A stretch of 59,436 nucleotides of DNA from J084 sp964471405 (GCA_964471405.1 CAYYGH010000008.1:1-59436), one strand, 5' to 3'. Shown: positions 25,545-34,305, numbered from the stretch's first letter. A program made the numbers and translations. Notes: generated by a model from the letters alone, not told the origin.

Positions 25545-26445
25545 TCTGCACCTGCTCCCTGAACTGTTCGATGATGGCCTTGAGGGCGAGGCCGGCGGCG
25601 TTCAGCTCCGGATCCTGGGCCTTGGCCGTGAGCGTATTGGCCTCCCGCCCCAGCTCCTGTGCGAGGAAGTCCAGCTTGCGCCCGATGACGCCACCTGTGG
25701 CCAGCAGACGCTCGGCTGCATCGAGATGGATGGCGAGCCGGTCCAGCTCCTCGGTAATGTCCTGCCGTGCGGCGAGGATGGCCACCTCCTGTTCGAGGCG
25801 CCCTTCATCAAGCGCCGCTCCATCGGCAAGCAGCGTTTCCACCCGCGCCCGAAACCGGTCGCGCAGGGCCGGCAGCGCCCGCTCGGCCGCCGTACGGGCG
25901 GCGGCCAGCTGCCCGCGCATGTGCCCGAGCTGGTTGCGCAGGGTTTCCCGCAGACGCTCTCCTTCCGCCTCGCGCATGGCCACGAGGTCGTCCAGAACGG
26001 TCTCGGCCAGGGCGGTCGCAGCCCGGGTGAGCGTTTCTTCCGTTTCCTCATCAAGCGGGGACATGCGCTCGCCCGTCGTCTGGGCGAGGGCCAGCAGCCC
26101 ATCCAGTCGGGCCGGGGCGGCACCGGATGGCGCGTCGGCCCAAAGCCGTGCGGCCAGGGCCAGCAGGGGCGCCAGTCTGCGCTCCATCATGCCGACCATC
26201 GCGGTCTCTTCCGCCTGCAGCAGCAGCCTCAGCTGCACATGGCCGCGGGCAAGCCGTTGGTGCAGCAGCCTGCGCAAGGGAATGGTGAGGTGGTCCAGCG
26301 GTCCCGGCAGCGCCAGCTTGATTTCCAGCCCACGACCGTTGACGCTCCTGATGGTGAGCAGGAGGGTGAATCCGGACACCTGCGTCCGGGCGCGCGCAAA
26401 AGCCGTCATGGAGCGGACCGGCTGTTCCGCTGGGGTGCTCACCAT
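25534..26445 (-). CDS. YicC-family endoribonuclease-like protein
   Basis: The protein is about 303 residues with the family N terminus SMTAFARARTQVSGFTLLLTIRSVNGRGLEIKL. The C-terminal DUF1732 region is marked by RLEQEVAILAARQDITEELDRL and GRKLDFLAQELGREANTLTAK. Family members cut RNA or promote RNA decay in the cytoplasm. The order yicC-gmk is common in alphaproteobacteria. The start is ambiguous: ATG 26448, ATG 26445 and GTG 26442 all follow GGGAGG, with GTG at the best spacing. Confidence 0.92.
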   Translation of the reverse strand: MVSTPAEQPVRSMTAFARARTQVSGFTLLLTIRSVNGRGLEIKLALPGPLDHLTIPLRRLLHQRLARGHVQLRLLLQAEETAMVGMMERRLAPLLALAARLWADAPSGAAPARLDGLLALAQTTGERMSPLDEETEETLTRAATALAETVLDDLVAMREAEGERLRETLRNQLGHMRGQLAAARTAAERALPALRDRFRARVETLLADGAALDEGRLEQEVAILAARQDITEELDRLAIHLDAAERLLATGGVIGRKLDFLAQELGREANTLTAKAQDPELNAAGLALKAIIEQFREQVQNVE

Positions 26446-26538
26446 CATCCTCCCGTTCCTGCTTTCGGCTTGCGCGGATCGCTGCCGACAGTCTCTAATG
26501 GGATGGACGGGCGCTGAAAAGATCTTTGGGAGGAAGCG

Positions 26539-27309
26539 GTGTCACAGGAAAGCGGACGGGAAGGCATCCTGATCACGGGCGCATCGAGCGGCATCGGGGC
26601 CGCCCTTGCCAGGGCGCTGGCAGAACCGGGGCGGCACCTCTTCCTGCTCGGCCGCAATCGGGACCGGCTTGCCGCAACGGCACGGGCCTGCGAGGACGGG
26701 GGCGCCCGGACCACGGTGACAAGCTGTGACGTGCGGGACAGGCAGGCGGTGGCCGAAGCCGTGCGGGCAGCTGATGAGACGGTGCCGCTGTCGCTGGTCA
26801 TCGCGAATGCGGGCGTGGGGGTTGTCGGAGGACGCCCCGAGGAGCTGGACCGCATTGCCGAAGAGATCTTCGCGGTCAATGTCGCGGGGGTCTTTCATAC
26901 CATTCATCCCGTTCTGCCCCGGATGCTGGCGCGCGGGCGCGGCCAGATCTGTCTGATCGCTTCGATCGCCGGCCTCTACGGTCTTGCGCCGGCGCCCGCC
27001 TATTCGGCCAGCAAGGCGGCGGTGATCGCCTATGCCCAGGGATTGCGCGGGCGCTACAGGGACCGGGGCCTGCGCATATCCGTCGCCTGCCCGGGCTTCG
27101 TGCGCACGCCGATGACGGCGGACAACCGCTTTCCCATGCCCTTTCTCATGGATGCCGAGGAGGCCGCCGACCGGATTCTGCGCGGGCTTGCCCGCGACAA
27201 ACCGGTCATCGGGTTCCCCTGGCCGCTTTATGCCGCAACCCGTCTGCTGGCCTGCCTGCCGGCACGGGTGGCAGACGGGCTGGCGCGCAGGCTGCTGCGC
27301 CATCAATGA
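26539..27309 (+). CDS. Short-chain dehydrogenase/reductase
   Basis: The 256-residue Rossmann-fold oxidoreductase has the cofactor motif ITGASSGIGAAL at residues 12-23, NAG in VIANAGVGVV, catalytic Ser in IASIAG and the Tyr-Lys pair in YSASKAAV. The ACPGFVRTPM segment closes the core. R in GRNRDRL after the second strand favours NADPH. It starts with GTG after GGGAGGAAG. Its substrate is unknown, and it is divergent from yicC. Confidence 0.9.
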   Translation: MSQESGREGILITGASSGIGAALARALAEPGRHLFLLGRNRDRLAATARACEDGGARTTVTSCDVRDRQAVAEAVRAADETVPLSLVIANAGVGVVGGRPEELDRIAEEIFAVNVAGVFHTIHPVLPRMLARGRGQICLIASIAGLYGLAPAPAYSASKAAVIAYAQGLRGRYRDRGLRISVACPGFVRTPMTADNRFPMPFLMDAEEAADRILRGLARDKPVIGFPWPLYAATRLLACLPARVADGLARRLLRHQ

Positions 27310-27343
27310 AAGACACCATGATGAAGGAGACCATCGATGAGCG

Positions 27344-27371
27344 GCAGGCGGGGCGCGCGGCGGCCGCCTGC
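27344..27371. terminator. Hairpin between convergent genes
   Basis: An 8-bp perfect stem (GCAGGCGG pairing with CCGCCTGC) with a 12-base GC-rich loop follows the SDR stop and abuts the end of the converging small gene. There is no U-tract, so terminator function is tentative. Confidence 0.35.
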
Positions 27372-27373
27372 GG

Positions 27374-27661
27374 TCAGCGATCGGCCTGCCACTGGCCGAG
27401 CCGGTCTTCGCTGACCAGCCGGCGTGCCGGGGCGGGGATGCCGCTTTCGTCAATCTCGGCCAGGATCCAGTAGCCACGGCCGTCCGCGCCCCGCAGACGC
27501 CGGTCCAGGCGGAAGATGCGTCCGCGTTCGGCCTCGCGCAGGATGAGCCCCGGCCGCAGCTTGAGACCATGGGCGGACCCGGGCCCCTCATGGTCGCCCG
27601 AAGGAGTGGTCAGTGGGCGCGCACCGGCCGGGCGCCGCCATCGCCGCCAGAGATTTTTCAT
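27374..27661 (-). CDS. Small protein of unknown function
   Basis: The 95-residue basic protein opens MKNLWRRWRRPAGARPL. Its more ordered second half includes LILREAERGRIFRLDRRLRGADGRGYWILAEIDESG. No signal peptide or membrane helix is evident. GGGAGAAG precedes ATG 27661; an ATG 15 bases upstream is the alternative. The frame is supported by the leader and the ordered C-terminal half, but I know no family for it. Confidence 0.5.
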   Translation of the reverse strand: MKNLWRRWRRPAGARPLTTPSGDHEGPGSAHGLKLRPGLILREAERGRIFRLDRRLRGADGRGYWILAEIDESGIPAPARRLVSEDRLGQWQADR

Positions 27662-27912
27662 GCGCGCTTCTCCCATCCCTGGCCGTCAGGCCACATGACG
27701 ATGAACAAGGAGTTTACCATTCTTCCCCAGCAAAAAGGAGTCGCCGCCTTCCAGCTGTCCGACCGCCGGCCGCAAGCGGGCCCAGCGTAAGACTTTTCGC
27801 CCGGGATTAACTTTTGGGCAAGGCGCCGCCCACTAAGGTGGGTGCATCGGATCAGGACACGACTCGGGGCCCCGACCGCCCCCTGTTCACATGGGATGCA
27901 TGAGCAGCGAAG

Positions 27913-28551
27913 ATGGTCCAGCAGTCTGCCCTCGCCCCGGCGCCAAGAGACGATCGTGAAGAGGAACGTGCCGTGCTGCGCCGTCAGCTCGCCGGCACGA
28001 ATATCGACGAAAACAGTTTTCTTGCAACGGATTATCTCAATCACTTCAACGAAGTGATCATGCTGCTCGAAATGGCCGCCGAGATGCCCGACATCATGGA
28101 AGAGGCGTGGGACTGGCAGCCCATTTCCTATGCCGAGCATTTCCGCCGCAGCGGATTCCGGGACAAGGATCTGGCAATCGCAGCCTATGAGCTTGCGCCG
28201 ACGGCGATCCGCGCGGCCTTCGATGAGCGGGTGGAACAGCTGAGCGGGGCGATCCTGAAGACACTCGCCACTCTCCGCCCCTTGTGCGCCGAGGCGGATC
28301 CCGACCCGGCCCGGCTGGCTGCCGTCATCACCCCGGCGCTCGCCGAGATCAAGGATCATGTCTCGGCGATCAATGCCATCATTCATTGCGGCGAGACGGC
28401 GGAAGGAGAGGAAGCACCGGCCGAGCCTCAGGTGGTGGAGGAGGCGGCTCCGGGCCGGGAGAATGCCGAAACCACCAGTCAGGACGACATCGACGCACTT
28501 TTCGATTCGGACAGCATCAGCCAGGACGACATCGACGCGCTTTTCGATTGA
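27913..28551 (+). CDS. Unknown protein with duplicated FliM/CheZ-like C-terminal motif
   Basis: The 212-residue protein is helical from about 20 to 160 (for example DYLNHFNEVIMLLEMAAEMP and IKDHVSAINAIIH). It is followed by an acidic, disordered linker. It ends with two copies of SQDDIDALFD separated by the short spacer SDSI. The motif resembles the FliM N-terminal CheY-binding peptide (SQxEIDALL) and the CheY-binding tail of CheZ. A role in chemotaxis or flagellar switching is inferred only. The leader GAGCAGCGAAG is weak. It is convergent with bacterioferritin. Confidence 0.7.
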   Translation: MVQQSALAPAPRDDREEERAVLRRQLAGTNIDENSFLATDYLNHFNEVIMLLEMAAEMPDIMEEAWDWQPISYAEHFRRSGFRDKDLAIAAYELAPTAIRAAFDERVEQLSGAILKTLATLRPLCAEADPDPARLAAVITPALAEIKDHVSAINAIIHCGETAEGEEAPAEPQVVEEAAPGRENAETTSQDDIDALFDSDSISQDDIDALFD

Positions 28552-28809
28552 AGCGCCAGTGCACCCCCGGCATTCATGGCGCCGTTTCCCGAATCACGCT
28601 GCGGTCTTTTCCGGCGAGGAAGCCTGCTTCCGGGCGTTCCCGCTGCCGCCTCCCGCTCCCTCGACCATCCTGTTGCGGCGCACCCATTCCCGCCCATGAC
28701 CTGAGTTCCCCAACCTGCTGCCAGGGCATGGCCGCCCCGTCCACAGGCACGTTCCCCTCGGCGGGGACGTCACGGGCACGGGCAGCGGAGGGCAGGGTGG
28801 AGGGAGGCG

Positions 28810-29286
28810 TCAGTCCGCTGCTTCCATCTGCTTTTGGAGGTAGTTCTGCAATCCCACCTCCTCGATCAGCTGAAGCTGGGTTTCCAGCCAGTCGATATGG
28901 TCTTCCTCCGACTCCAGGATGTCCTCCAGAAGTTCGCGCGAGACATAGTCGCGCACCTGTTCGCAGTAGGCGATGGCCTCCTTGAGATCGGCGCGGGCAT
29001 CATGTTCAAGATCGAGATCGCCTTGCAGGCGCTCGGGCACGGTCTCGCCGATCCGCAGGCGGTCAAGCTGCTGGAGATTGGGCAAGCCTTCCAGAAAGAG
29101 GATCCGCTCGATCAGACGATCGGCATGCTTCATCTCGTCGATCGATTCGGCGTATTCCCGCTTGGCAAGCGCCGCATAGCCGTCGTTCCTGAACATCCGG
29201 CTGTGCAGGAAATACTGATTGATGGCCGTCAGCTCGTTTTTCAGGATCTTGTTGAGATGGGCTATGACCTTGGGATCACCCTTCAT
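28810..29286 (-). CDS. bfr: Bacterioferritin
   Basis: The 158-residue four-helix protein forms 24-mer iron-storage cages. All six ferroxidase ligands are present: E18, E51, H54, E94, E127 and H130. M52, the haem ligand at subunit interfaces, is also present, so it is a haem-binding catalytic bacterioferritin. The length and the N terminus MKGDPKVIAHLNKILKNELT match the family. It lies 52 bp downstream of the CBS-domain gene and probably shares its transcript. No bacterioferritin-associated ferredoxin gene is adjacent. Confidence 0.97.
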   Translation of the reverse strand: MKGDPKVIAHLNKILKNELTAINQYFLHSRMFRNDGYAALAKREYAESIDEMKHADRLIERILFLEGLPNLQQLDRLRIGETVPERLQGDLDLEHDARADLKEAIAYCEQVRDYVSRELLEDILESEEDHIDWLETQLQLIEEVGLQNYLQKQMEAAD

Positions 29287-29338
29287 CCTGCAGACCTTCC
29301 ATCTCCTTGTTCCGGGCCATGCGCGCCGCGGAGGGCCG

Positions 29339-29770
29339 TCAGCCCGTCCGGATGTAGTCGCTCAGGGCCTCGGCCGTATGCTCGACCTCGGCAAGGCGAT
29401 ACTTGACGACATCACCGATCGAGATGATGCCGAGCAGCCGCCCTTCCTCATCCAGGACGGGCAGATGACGAAAGCGCCGTTCGGTCATCAGCCGCATGAT
29501 GTCCACAAGACGATCATCCGGCCGTGCCGTGACCACATTCGCCGTCATCAGGCGGGTGACGGGGGCATCCAGCACCTGGGCACCTGTCGTGCCGAGCCCG
29601 CGCACGATATCGCGTTCGGACAGGATTCCGAGGATCGACTCGCCGCTTTTGACCAGCACCGCCCCGATCCGCCGCTCCGCCAGCACGCGGGCCGCCTCGC
29701 GCACGAGCGCTTCCGGCTCCACCGAGACCACTTCGCCGCCTTTGTCCTGGAGAATGCGTGAGACCTGCAT
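29339..29770 (-). CDS. Twin CBS-domain protein
   Basis: The 143-residue protein consists of a CBS pair: residues 10-62 (VSVEPEALVREAARVLAERRIGAVLV) and 75-130 (TARPDDRLVDIMRLMTERRFRHLPVL, ending GIISIGDVVKY). Stand-alone CBS pairs bind adenosine nucleotides and act as energy or redox sensors. The start follows GGGAGGACC; the open frame extends further upstream without a leader. It is upstream of bfr, with no known functional link. Confidence 0.9.
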   Translation of the reverse strand: MQVSRILQDKGGEVVSVEPEALVREAARVLAERRIGAVLVKSGESILGILSERDIVRGLGTTGAQVLDAPVTRLMTANVVTARPDDRLVDIMRLMTERRFRHLPVLDEEGRLLGIISIGDVVKYRLAEVEHTAEALSDYIRTG

Positions 29771-29857
29771 GACCTGGTCCTCCCGAGATTGTCCGGGCCG
29801 TTCCACCCCGCCATGCGCCATCACATGACGATGCGCCCGGCCCACACGATAGTGCAC

Positions 29858-29887
29858 TTGCGACCGGTCCGTTTGAACCAGTATGAT
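29858..29887 (+). promoter_or_regulatory. Candidate promoter of the DUF1499 gene
   Basis: TTGCGA (29858-29863) and TATGAT (29882-29887) are separated by 18 bases and lie about 63 bp before the ATG at 29951. The -10 hexamer matches the consensus at five of six positions. Confidence 0.4.
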
Positions 29888-29950
29888 CCGCGCGGACCAC
29901 GCTGGCAAGGGACAAGACGAGGGCTGCATCTTTTACGGGAGGGTCTTATC

Positions 29951-30763
29951 ATGAATACTGCTGCGCGCGGCCGTGCCTCCGTCGGGCTGCTGGCGATTCT
30001 CACCTTCGTGCTGGCCGATCTGGCCGCGCTGGCCGCGCTGGTGGCCGGTCCGCTTTATGCCGAGCAGCTGCTGGCGCTGCGGCAGGCCTTCCTGGTGCTG
30101 CGCTGGGCCTTCTACGGCGCGGCGGCCGCAGGGGTCCTGGCGGTCCTGCTGCTTGCGGCAAGACGGCTGCTTGGATGGGAGATGTCCATGGGGATGCTGC
30201 TGGCCGCCTTCGTGGTGGCGCTGGCCACCGTGGTGGCGCTTTTCGGTCTCTATCGCTCGGCACGCAGCGTGCCGCCGATCCACGACGTGACCACCGATCT
30301 TGACAATCCGCCGACATTCTCGGTGCTTGCTCCGCGTGCCGGCGAGCAGGAACCGGTCGTCCCGGCCGGCGGGCGGGCCGATCTGAAATCCCTGTCCGCA
30401 CTCGATCGCTGGCGGGTCTACCACAAGGAGGCCTATGGCGATCTCAAGCCGCTGATCGTCCAGGGCAGCGTGGCGGATGTGACGCGGCTGGCCGAGCAGG
30501 TGGCCAGACGGATGGGCTGGCAGGTGGCCCTTGCCGATCCCGCCACGGGTCGCCTGGAGGCGACGGCGACGACACCCTGGTTCCGGTTCAAGGACGATGT
30601 GGCCGTGCGCATCACGCCGCTGGCGGATGATCCGGGAAAGGTGCGGGTGGACGTGCGCTCCGTCTCGCGCATCGGGATCAGCGATCTTGGCGCCAATGCC
30701 AAGCGCATCCGGGCCTTCCTGCGGGCTCTTGCCGCCGCTGCGCAGGCGCAGGCCGAGGGATAG
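29951..30763 (+). CDS. DUF1499-family membrane protein
   Basis: The 270-residue protein has three hydrophobic helices in the first 105 residues. A soluble DUF1499 domain follows, beginning at SVPPIHDVTTDLDNPPTF and including RMGWQVALADPATGRLEATATTPWFRFKDD and the end segment VDVRSVSRIGISDLGANAKRI. The family is widespread in proteobacteria and of unknown function; the soluble part probably faces the periplasm. GGGAGGG precedes the ATG. The divergent neighbour is the CBS-bfr unit. Confidence 0.87.
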   Translation: MNTAARGRASVGLLAILTFVLADLAALAALVAGPLYAEQLLALRQAFLVLRWAFYGAAAAGVLAVLLLAARRLLGWEMSMGMLLAAFVVALATVVALFGLYRSARSVPPIHDVTTDLDNPPTFSVLAPRAGEQEPVVPAGGRADLKSLSALDRWRVYHKEAYGDLKPLIVQGSVADVTRLAEQVARRMGWQVALADPATGRLEATATTPWFRFKDDVAVRITPLADDPGKVRVDVRSVSRIGISDLGANAKRIRAFLRALAAAAQAQAEG

Positions 30764-30956
30764 GCAGCGCCGCTTTTCCGCTCCGGCGACCCGTTCGGCC
30801 TGCATCCGTTCTTCCCGTCCCGGTCTTTGCCGGCGGTCAGGCGCTGTTCTGCCGTCCACGACCCTGACTTGGCGCAATCTCCGGGATCGGCTATGAGCGC
30901 AGAGCTGAGCCGGAGAGGCGGCGAGCGGATCCAGCTTGTCAGACAGGGCAGAAGGC

Positions 30957-32138
30957 ATGGACGGCGAACGCTTCCGACAGTTTTGGGCGCTCGTTCTGGA
31001 CGTTTGGGAGAAGGGGGTGGCCGGCGTCGATGTCGGCACGCTGGTGATCGCCCTTGCCGTCTTCCTGTTCTTCTATGCGCTGCGCGGCCTGTTCACGCGC
31101 TTCGTGCTCAGCGCCCTGCGCAGGGCCGTCGCCCGCACCAGGACCGGCATCGATGACGAGATCGTCGATGCCGTTTCCGAACCCGTGCGCTTCGTGCCGA
31201 TCGTGATCGGCCTGTTTCTCGTGAGCACGATCCTGCCGCTGGAAGGTGTCGCGGGCGACTTTGCCGCCAAGCTCAACCGCTCGCTGGTGGCCTTCGTCAT
31301 CTTCTGGGCGCTTGTCCGGGCGACGGCTCCCTTCGGCCGAATTCTGGACAATCTGGAAGGCGTGCTCACCCGCCCGATGATCGACTGGATCGTCAAGATC
31401 GCGCGCGTGGCCTTTGTCGGGCTGGGTGCGGCTGCGATTCTGGAGATCTGGGGCATCGCCGTCGGCCCCATCATCGCCGGTCTGGGCCTGTTCGGCGTGG
31501 CGATAGCGCTGGGAGCGCAGGATCTGTTCAAGAATCTGATCGCGGGGCTGTTCGTGCTGGGCGAACGGCGCTTCGAGCCGGGAGACTGGATTCTGGTCGA
31601 TGGTGTCGTGGAAGGGACGGTGGAATCGATCGGCTTTCGCACCACCACCGTGCGCCGCTTCGACAAGGCGCCCGTCTATGTTCCGAACAGCCAGCTCGCG
31701 GACCGCGCGGTCACCAACTTCTCGCGCATGACCTTCCGGCGTATCTACTGGATGCTGGGGCTCGAATACGGCAGCAGCATCGCCCAGCTGCGCGAAGTGC
31801 GCGACCGGATCGAGGCGCTGCTCAAAGGCGATCCCGCCATCGTCCAGCCGCCGGAGGCACCGCTGTTCGTGCATGTCGACCGGTTCGGCGATTCCTCGAT
31901 CGACCTGATGCTCTACTGCTTTACCCGCACCACGAACTGGGGCGAGTGGCTGGCCATCAAGGAACGCCTTGCCCTCGAGATCAAGCGCATCGTCGAGGAG
32001 GCGGGCACCGGCTTCGCCTTCCCCAGCCGGTCGCTGTATCTTGAAAGCTGGCCGGCCGGGGCCGAACCCTTCCCGCTGCCGGCACGGGATGAAGGGGGCG
32101 CCACAGGGCAGGCGGAGGTGAAAGGGGCAGGGGAATGA
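30957..32138 (+). CDS. Small-conductance mechanosensitive channel (MscS family)
   Basis: The 393-residue inner-membrane protein has four to five N-terminal helices. The pore-lining helix GIAVGPIIAGLGLFGVAIALGAQDLFKNLIAG follows (near residue 160), then the beta domain FEPGDWILVDGVVEGTVESIGFRTTTVRR and YVPNSQLADRAVTNFSR, all MscS hallmarks. It opens under membrane tension and releases solutes on osmotic downshift. A TTG 21 bases upstream is an alternative start. The stop overlaps the next gene by four bases. Confidence 0.93.
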   Translation: MDGERFRQFWALVLDVWEKGVAGVDVGTLVIALAVFLFFYALRGLFTRFVLSALRRAVARTRTGIDDEIVDAVSEPVRFVPIVIGLFLVSTILPLEGVAGDFAAKLNRSLVAFVIFWALVRATAPFGRILDNLEGVLTRPMIDWIVKIARVAFVGLGAAAILEIWGIAVGPIIAGLGLFGVAIALGAQDLFKNLIAGLFVLGERRFEPGDWILVDGVVEGTVESIGFRTTTVRRFDKAPVYVPNSQLADRAVTNFSRMTFRRIYWMLGLEYGSSIAQLREVRDRIEALLKGDPAIVQPPEAPLFVHVDRFGDSSIDLMLYCFTRTTNWGEWLAIKERLALEIKRIVEEAGTGFAFPSRSLYLESWPAGAEPFPLPARDEGGATGQAEVKGAGE

Positions 32139-32548
32139 CGCCGGCAATCTCCGGGCGCGAGCCCGTCATCCGGACGAGTCCGCAGCTTGCCGACCTCAAC
32201 CTGAACGGCCATATCTTCGGCGGCTGGATCCTGAGCCAGATGGACATTGCCGGCGGCATCACTGCCGCGCGGCGCGCGAACGGACCGGTGGCCACCGTCG
32301 CGATCCATGCGATGAAGTTTCACCGTCCGGTCCATCCGGGCGATCTGGTCAGCTGCTACACCGATATCGTCAAGGTCGGCCGCACCTCGATCCATGTGCA
32401 TATCGAGGTCTGCGTCTCGCGCCGCGAGGAGCCGGAGGAAATCATGGTGACGGAAGGCGTCTTCGTCTTCGTGGCCGTGGACAAGAACGGCCGCCCCCGT
32501 CCCGTGGATCCCGAGAATGACGACAGACCCACGGCGAGCCGGGATTGA
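32135..32548 (+). CDS. Hot-dog acyl-CoA thioesterase (YciA-like)
   Basis: The 137-residue single hot-dog domain protein has the family segment ADLNLNGHIFGGWILSQMD, with catalytic Asp at residue 37, followed by the glycine-rich turn IAGG. KFHRPVHPGDLVSCYTDIVKVGRTSIHVHIEV forms the core sheet. Such enzymes hydrolyse short to medium acyl-CoAs in the cytosol. Its ATG overlaps the MscS stop codon (ATGA), indicating coupled translation, although a channel and a thioesterase have no obvious shared task. Confidence 0.92.
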   Translation: MTPAISGREPVIRTSPQLADLNLNGHIFGGWILSQMDIAGGITAARRANGPVATVAIHAMKFHRPVHPGDLVSCYTDIVKVGRTSIHVHIEVCVSRREEPEEIMVTEGVFVFVAVDKNGRPRPVDPENDDRPTASRD

Positions 32549-32573
32549 GCGGACGCATCCGGCGCGCTATAGC
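32545..32573 (+). promoter_or_regulatory. Candidate promoter of fba-thiE with palindrome
   Basis: TTGAGC (32545-32550) and TATAGC (32568-32573) are separated by 17 bases, 72 bp before the aldolase ATG. The -10 hexamer is embedded in a perfect 16-bp palindrome, GCGCGCTATAGCGCGC (32562-32577). The -35 overlaps the thioesterase stop codon. The palindrome is placed like a repressor site. Confidence 0.4.
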
Positions 32574-32644
32574 GCGCTTCAGCGCCGCGCCGCCTGCGCC
32601 CGGACGCGAAGACACCTGTCAATCACACCGGAGGAAACGACGCC

Positions 32645-33565
32645 ATGAAACTGACACGCAAGGTCCGCGAGATTCTCTCCTGGTATGAATCGGACAATCC
32701 CGGCACCAAGGCCAATCTGGCCCGCATGCTCATGCACGGTCGGCTCGGGGGCACCGGCCGGATGGTGATTCTGCCCGTGGACCAGGGCTTCGAGCATGGC
32801 CCCGACCGCTCGTTCCTGCCGAATCCGCCGGCCTATGATCCGCGGTATCACTTCCAGCTGGCCGTGGACGCGGGACTGAACGCCTTTGCCGCGCCGCTCG
32901 GGCTGCTGGAGGCGGGAGCCGACAGTTTCGCCGGTCAGGTGCCGCTCATTCTCAAGGTCAATTCCTGCAATTCCTGGGCGACCGAGAAGGACCAGGCGGT
33001 CTATGGATCGGTGGAGGATGCGCTGCGCCTCGGCTGTGCGGCGATCGGATTTACGCTCTATCCGGGCTCGCCCCATTTCAATGAAATGCTCGAGGAGTTC
33101 CGCGAGCTTGCGGCGGAGGCGAAGGCGGTGGGACTGGCGGTGGTCGCCTGGTCCTATCCGCGCGGCGGCAAGCTTTCGAAGGAAGGTGAGACCGCGCTTG
33201 ATGTCGTGGCCTATGCAGCACATATGGCGGCTCTGGCCGGGGCGCACATCATCAAGGTGAAACTGCCGAGCGCGCATCTCGAACAGCCCGAGGCGAAGAA
33301 GGTCATCGAATCGGCTGGCATCGACATCTCCACGCCCGTGGCCCGCGTGCGCCATGTGATGCAGGCGGCCTTCCAGGGCCGGCGCATCGTCGTCTTCTCC
33401 GGCGGAGCCAAGAAGGGGGCGGATCAGGTGTTCGAGGATGCCCGCGCGATCCGCGACGGCGGCGGCAACGGCTCGATCATCGGCCGCAACAGCTTCCAGC
33501 GTCCCAAGGATGAAGCGCTCGCAATGCTGGGGCGCATCATCCGCATCTATCGCGGGCAGGAATGA
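32645..33565 (+). CDS. Class I fructose-bisphosphate aldolase (FbaB/DhnA type)
   Basis: The 306-residue TIM-barrel Schiff-base aldolase interconverts fructose-1,6-bisphosphate with two triose phosphates. Family landmarks are MVILPVDQGFEHGPDRSF, PLILKVNSCNSW, GFTLYPGSP, VVAWSYPRGG and AHIIKVKLPS with the Schiff-base lysine near residue 204. VVFSGGAKKG and GSIIGRNSFQRP form the phosphate loop. It belongs to the archaeal-type/DhnA branch. It is followed by thiE with a four-base overlap, an arrangement I know from other alphaproteobacteria. Confidence 0.94.
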   Translation: MKLTRKVREILSWYESDNPGTKANLARMLMHGRLGGTGRMVILPVDQGFEHGPDRSFLPNPPAYDPRYHFQLAVDAGLNAFAAPLGLLEAGADSFAGQVPLILKVNSCNSWATEKDQAVYGSVEDALRLGCAAIGFTLYPGSPHFNEMLEEFRELAAEAKAVGLAVVAWSYPRGGKLSKEGETALDVVAYAAHMAALAGAHIIKVKLPSAHLEQPEAKKVIESAGIDISTPVARVRHVMQAAFQGRRIVVFSGGAKKGADQVFEDARAIRDGGGNGSIIGRNSFQRPKDEALAMLGRIIRIYRGQE

Positions 33566-34263
33566 GCGCCGCTGCGGACTCACCGGCAGGCCGGGGGGAG
33601 GGGGACAGCCCCCCCGCCTGCCGGCTGTATCTCATCAGTCCGCCCGCCTTCGAGCCGCGGGAATTCGTCCGCAAGCTCGAGCGCGCGCTTGCCGGCGGCG
33701 ATGTGGCGGCCTTTCAGCTGCGGCTGAAACCGGCCAGTGACGAGGAGGTGCTGGAAGCCGGCCGGCTGCTGATGCCCATCTGCCATGCCCATGATGTGGC
33801 CTTCATCGTCAACGACCGGCCGGATCTTGCCGTCCAGCTGGGGGCGGACGGCGTGCATATCGGCCAGTCGGACATGGATGTCAGAAGCGCGCGCCGGATC
33901 GTGGGCCATGAACGCGACATCGGGGTCACCTGCCATGCCTCCCGGCATCTCGCCTATGTGGCGGGTGAGCAGGGAGCGGACTATGTCGCCTTCGGGGCCT
34001 TCTTCCCCTCTCCGACAAAGGACTCCGGGCATCGGGCGGATCCGGAGCTTCTGCGGATCTGGCACGAGACTACGGAGATTCCTTCGGTCGCGATCGGCGG
34101 GATCACGGCGGAGAACTGCGCGCCGCTGGTGGAGGCGGGTGCGGACTTTCTGGCCGTCTCCTCCTGGGTGTGGCGGCATCCGGAGGGCCCTGCCAGGGCG
34201 GTTGCCGACCTGAACCGGGCAATTGGCAAGGCACTGGCCCGGCGGGGCGCCGAACCGTCCTGA
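33562..34263 (+). CDS. thiE: Thiamine phosphate synthase
   Basis: ThiE joins HMP-pyrophosphate and HET-phosphate to thiamine phosphate. The 233-residue TIM barrel shows AAFQLRLKPAS, FIVNDRPDLAVQLGADGVHIGQSDMD, VTCHASRHLAYVAGEQGADYVAFGAFFPSPTK and SVAIGGITAEN. The phosphate loop GAFFPSPTK differs from the textbook GPxxxTxTK, so a TenI-like role remains possible. It overlaps the aldolase stop (ATGA), and no other thi gene or TPP riboswitch is nearby. Confidence 0.87.
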   Translation: MSAAADSPAGRGEGDSPPACRLYLISPPAFEPREFVRKLERALAGGDVAAFQLRLKPASDEEVLEAGRLLMPICHAHDVAFIVNDRPDLAVQLGADGVHIGQSDMDVRSARRIVGHERDIGVTCHASRHLAYVAGEQGADYVAFGAFFPSPTKDSGHRADPELLRIWHETTEIPSVAIGGITAENCAPLVEAGADFLAVSSWVWRHPEGPARAVADLNRAIGKALARRGAEPS

Positions 34264-34288
34264 TCGTCCGGATCTGCTCCCGCGTGCA

Positions 34289-34305
34289 GGGGCACTGCAT
34301 GCCCC
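34289..34305. terminator. Hairpin between convergent thiE and EEP gene
   Basis: GGGGCA (34289-34294) pairs with TGCCCC (34300-34305) around a 5-base loop between the convergent gene ends. No U-tract follows, so this is a weak bidirectional terminator candidate. Confidence 0.3.

Noticed and set aside
27695..27790. 31-codon open frame before the double-tail protein
   Set aside because: No good ribosome binding site and no homology signal; left out as unsupported.
33500..33565. TPP riboswitch before thiE
   Set aside because: thiE overlaps the aldolase stop codon, leaving no leader.
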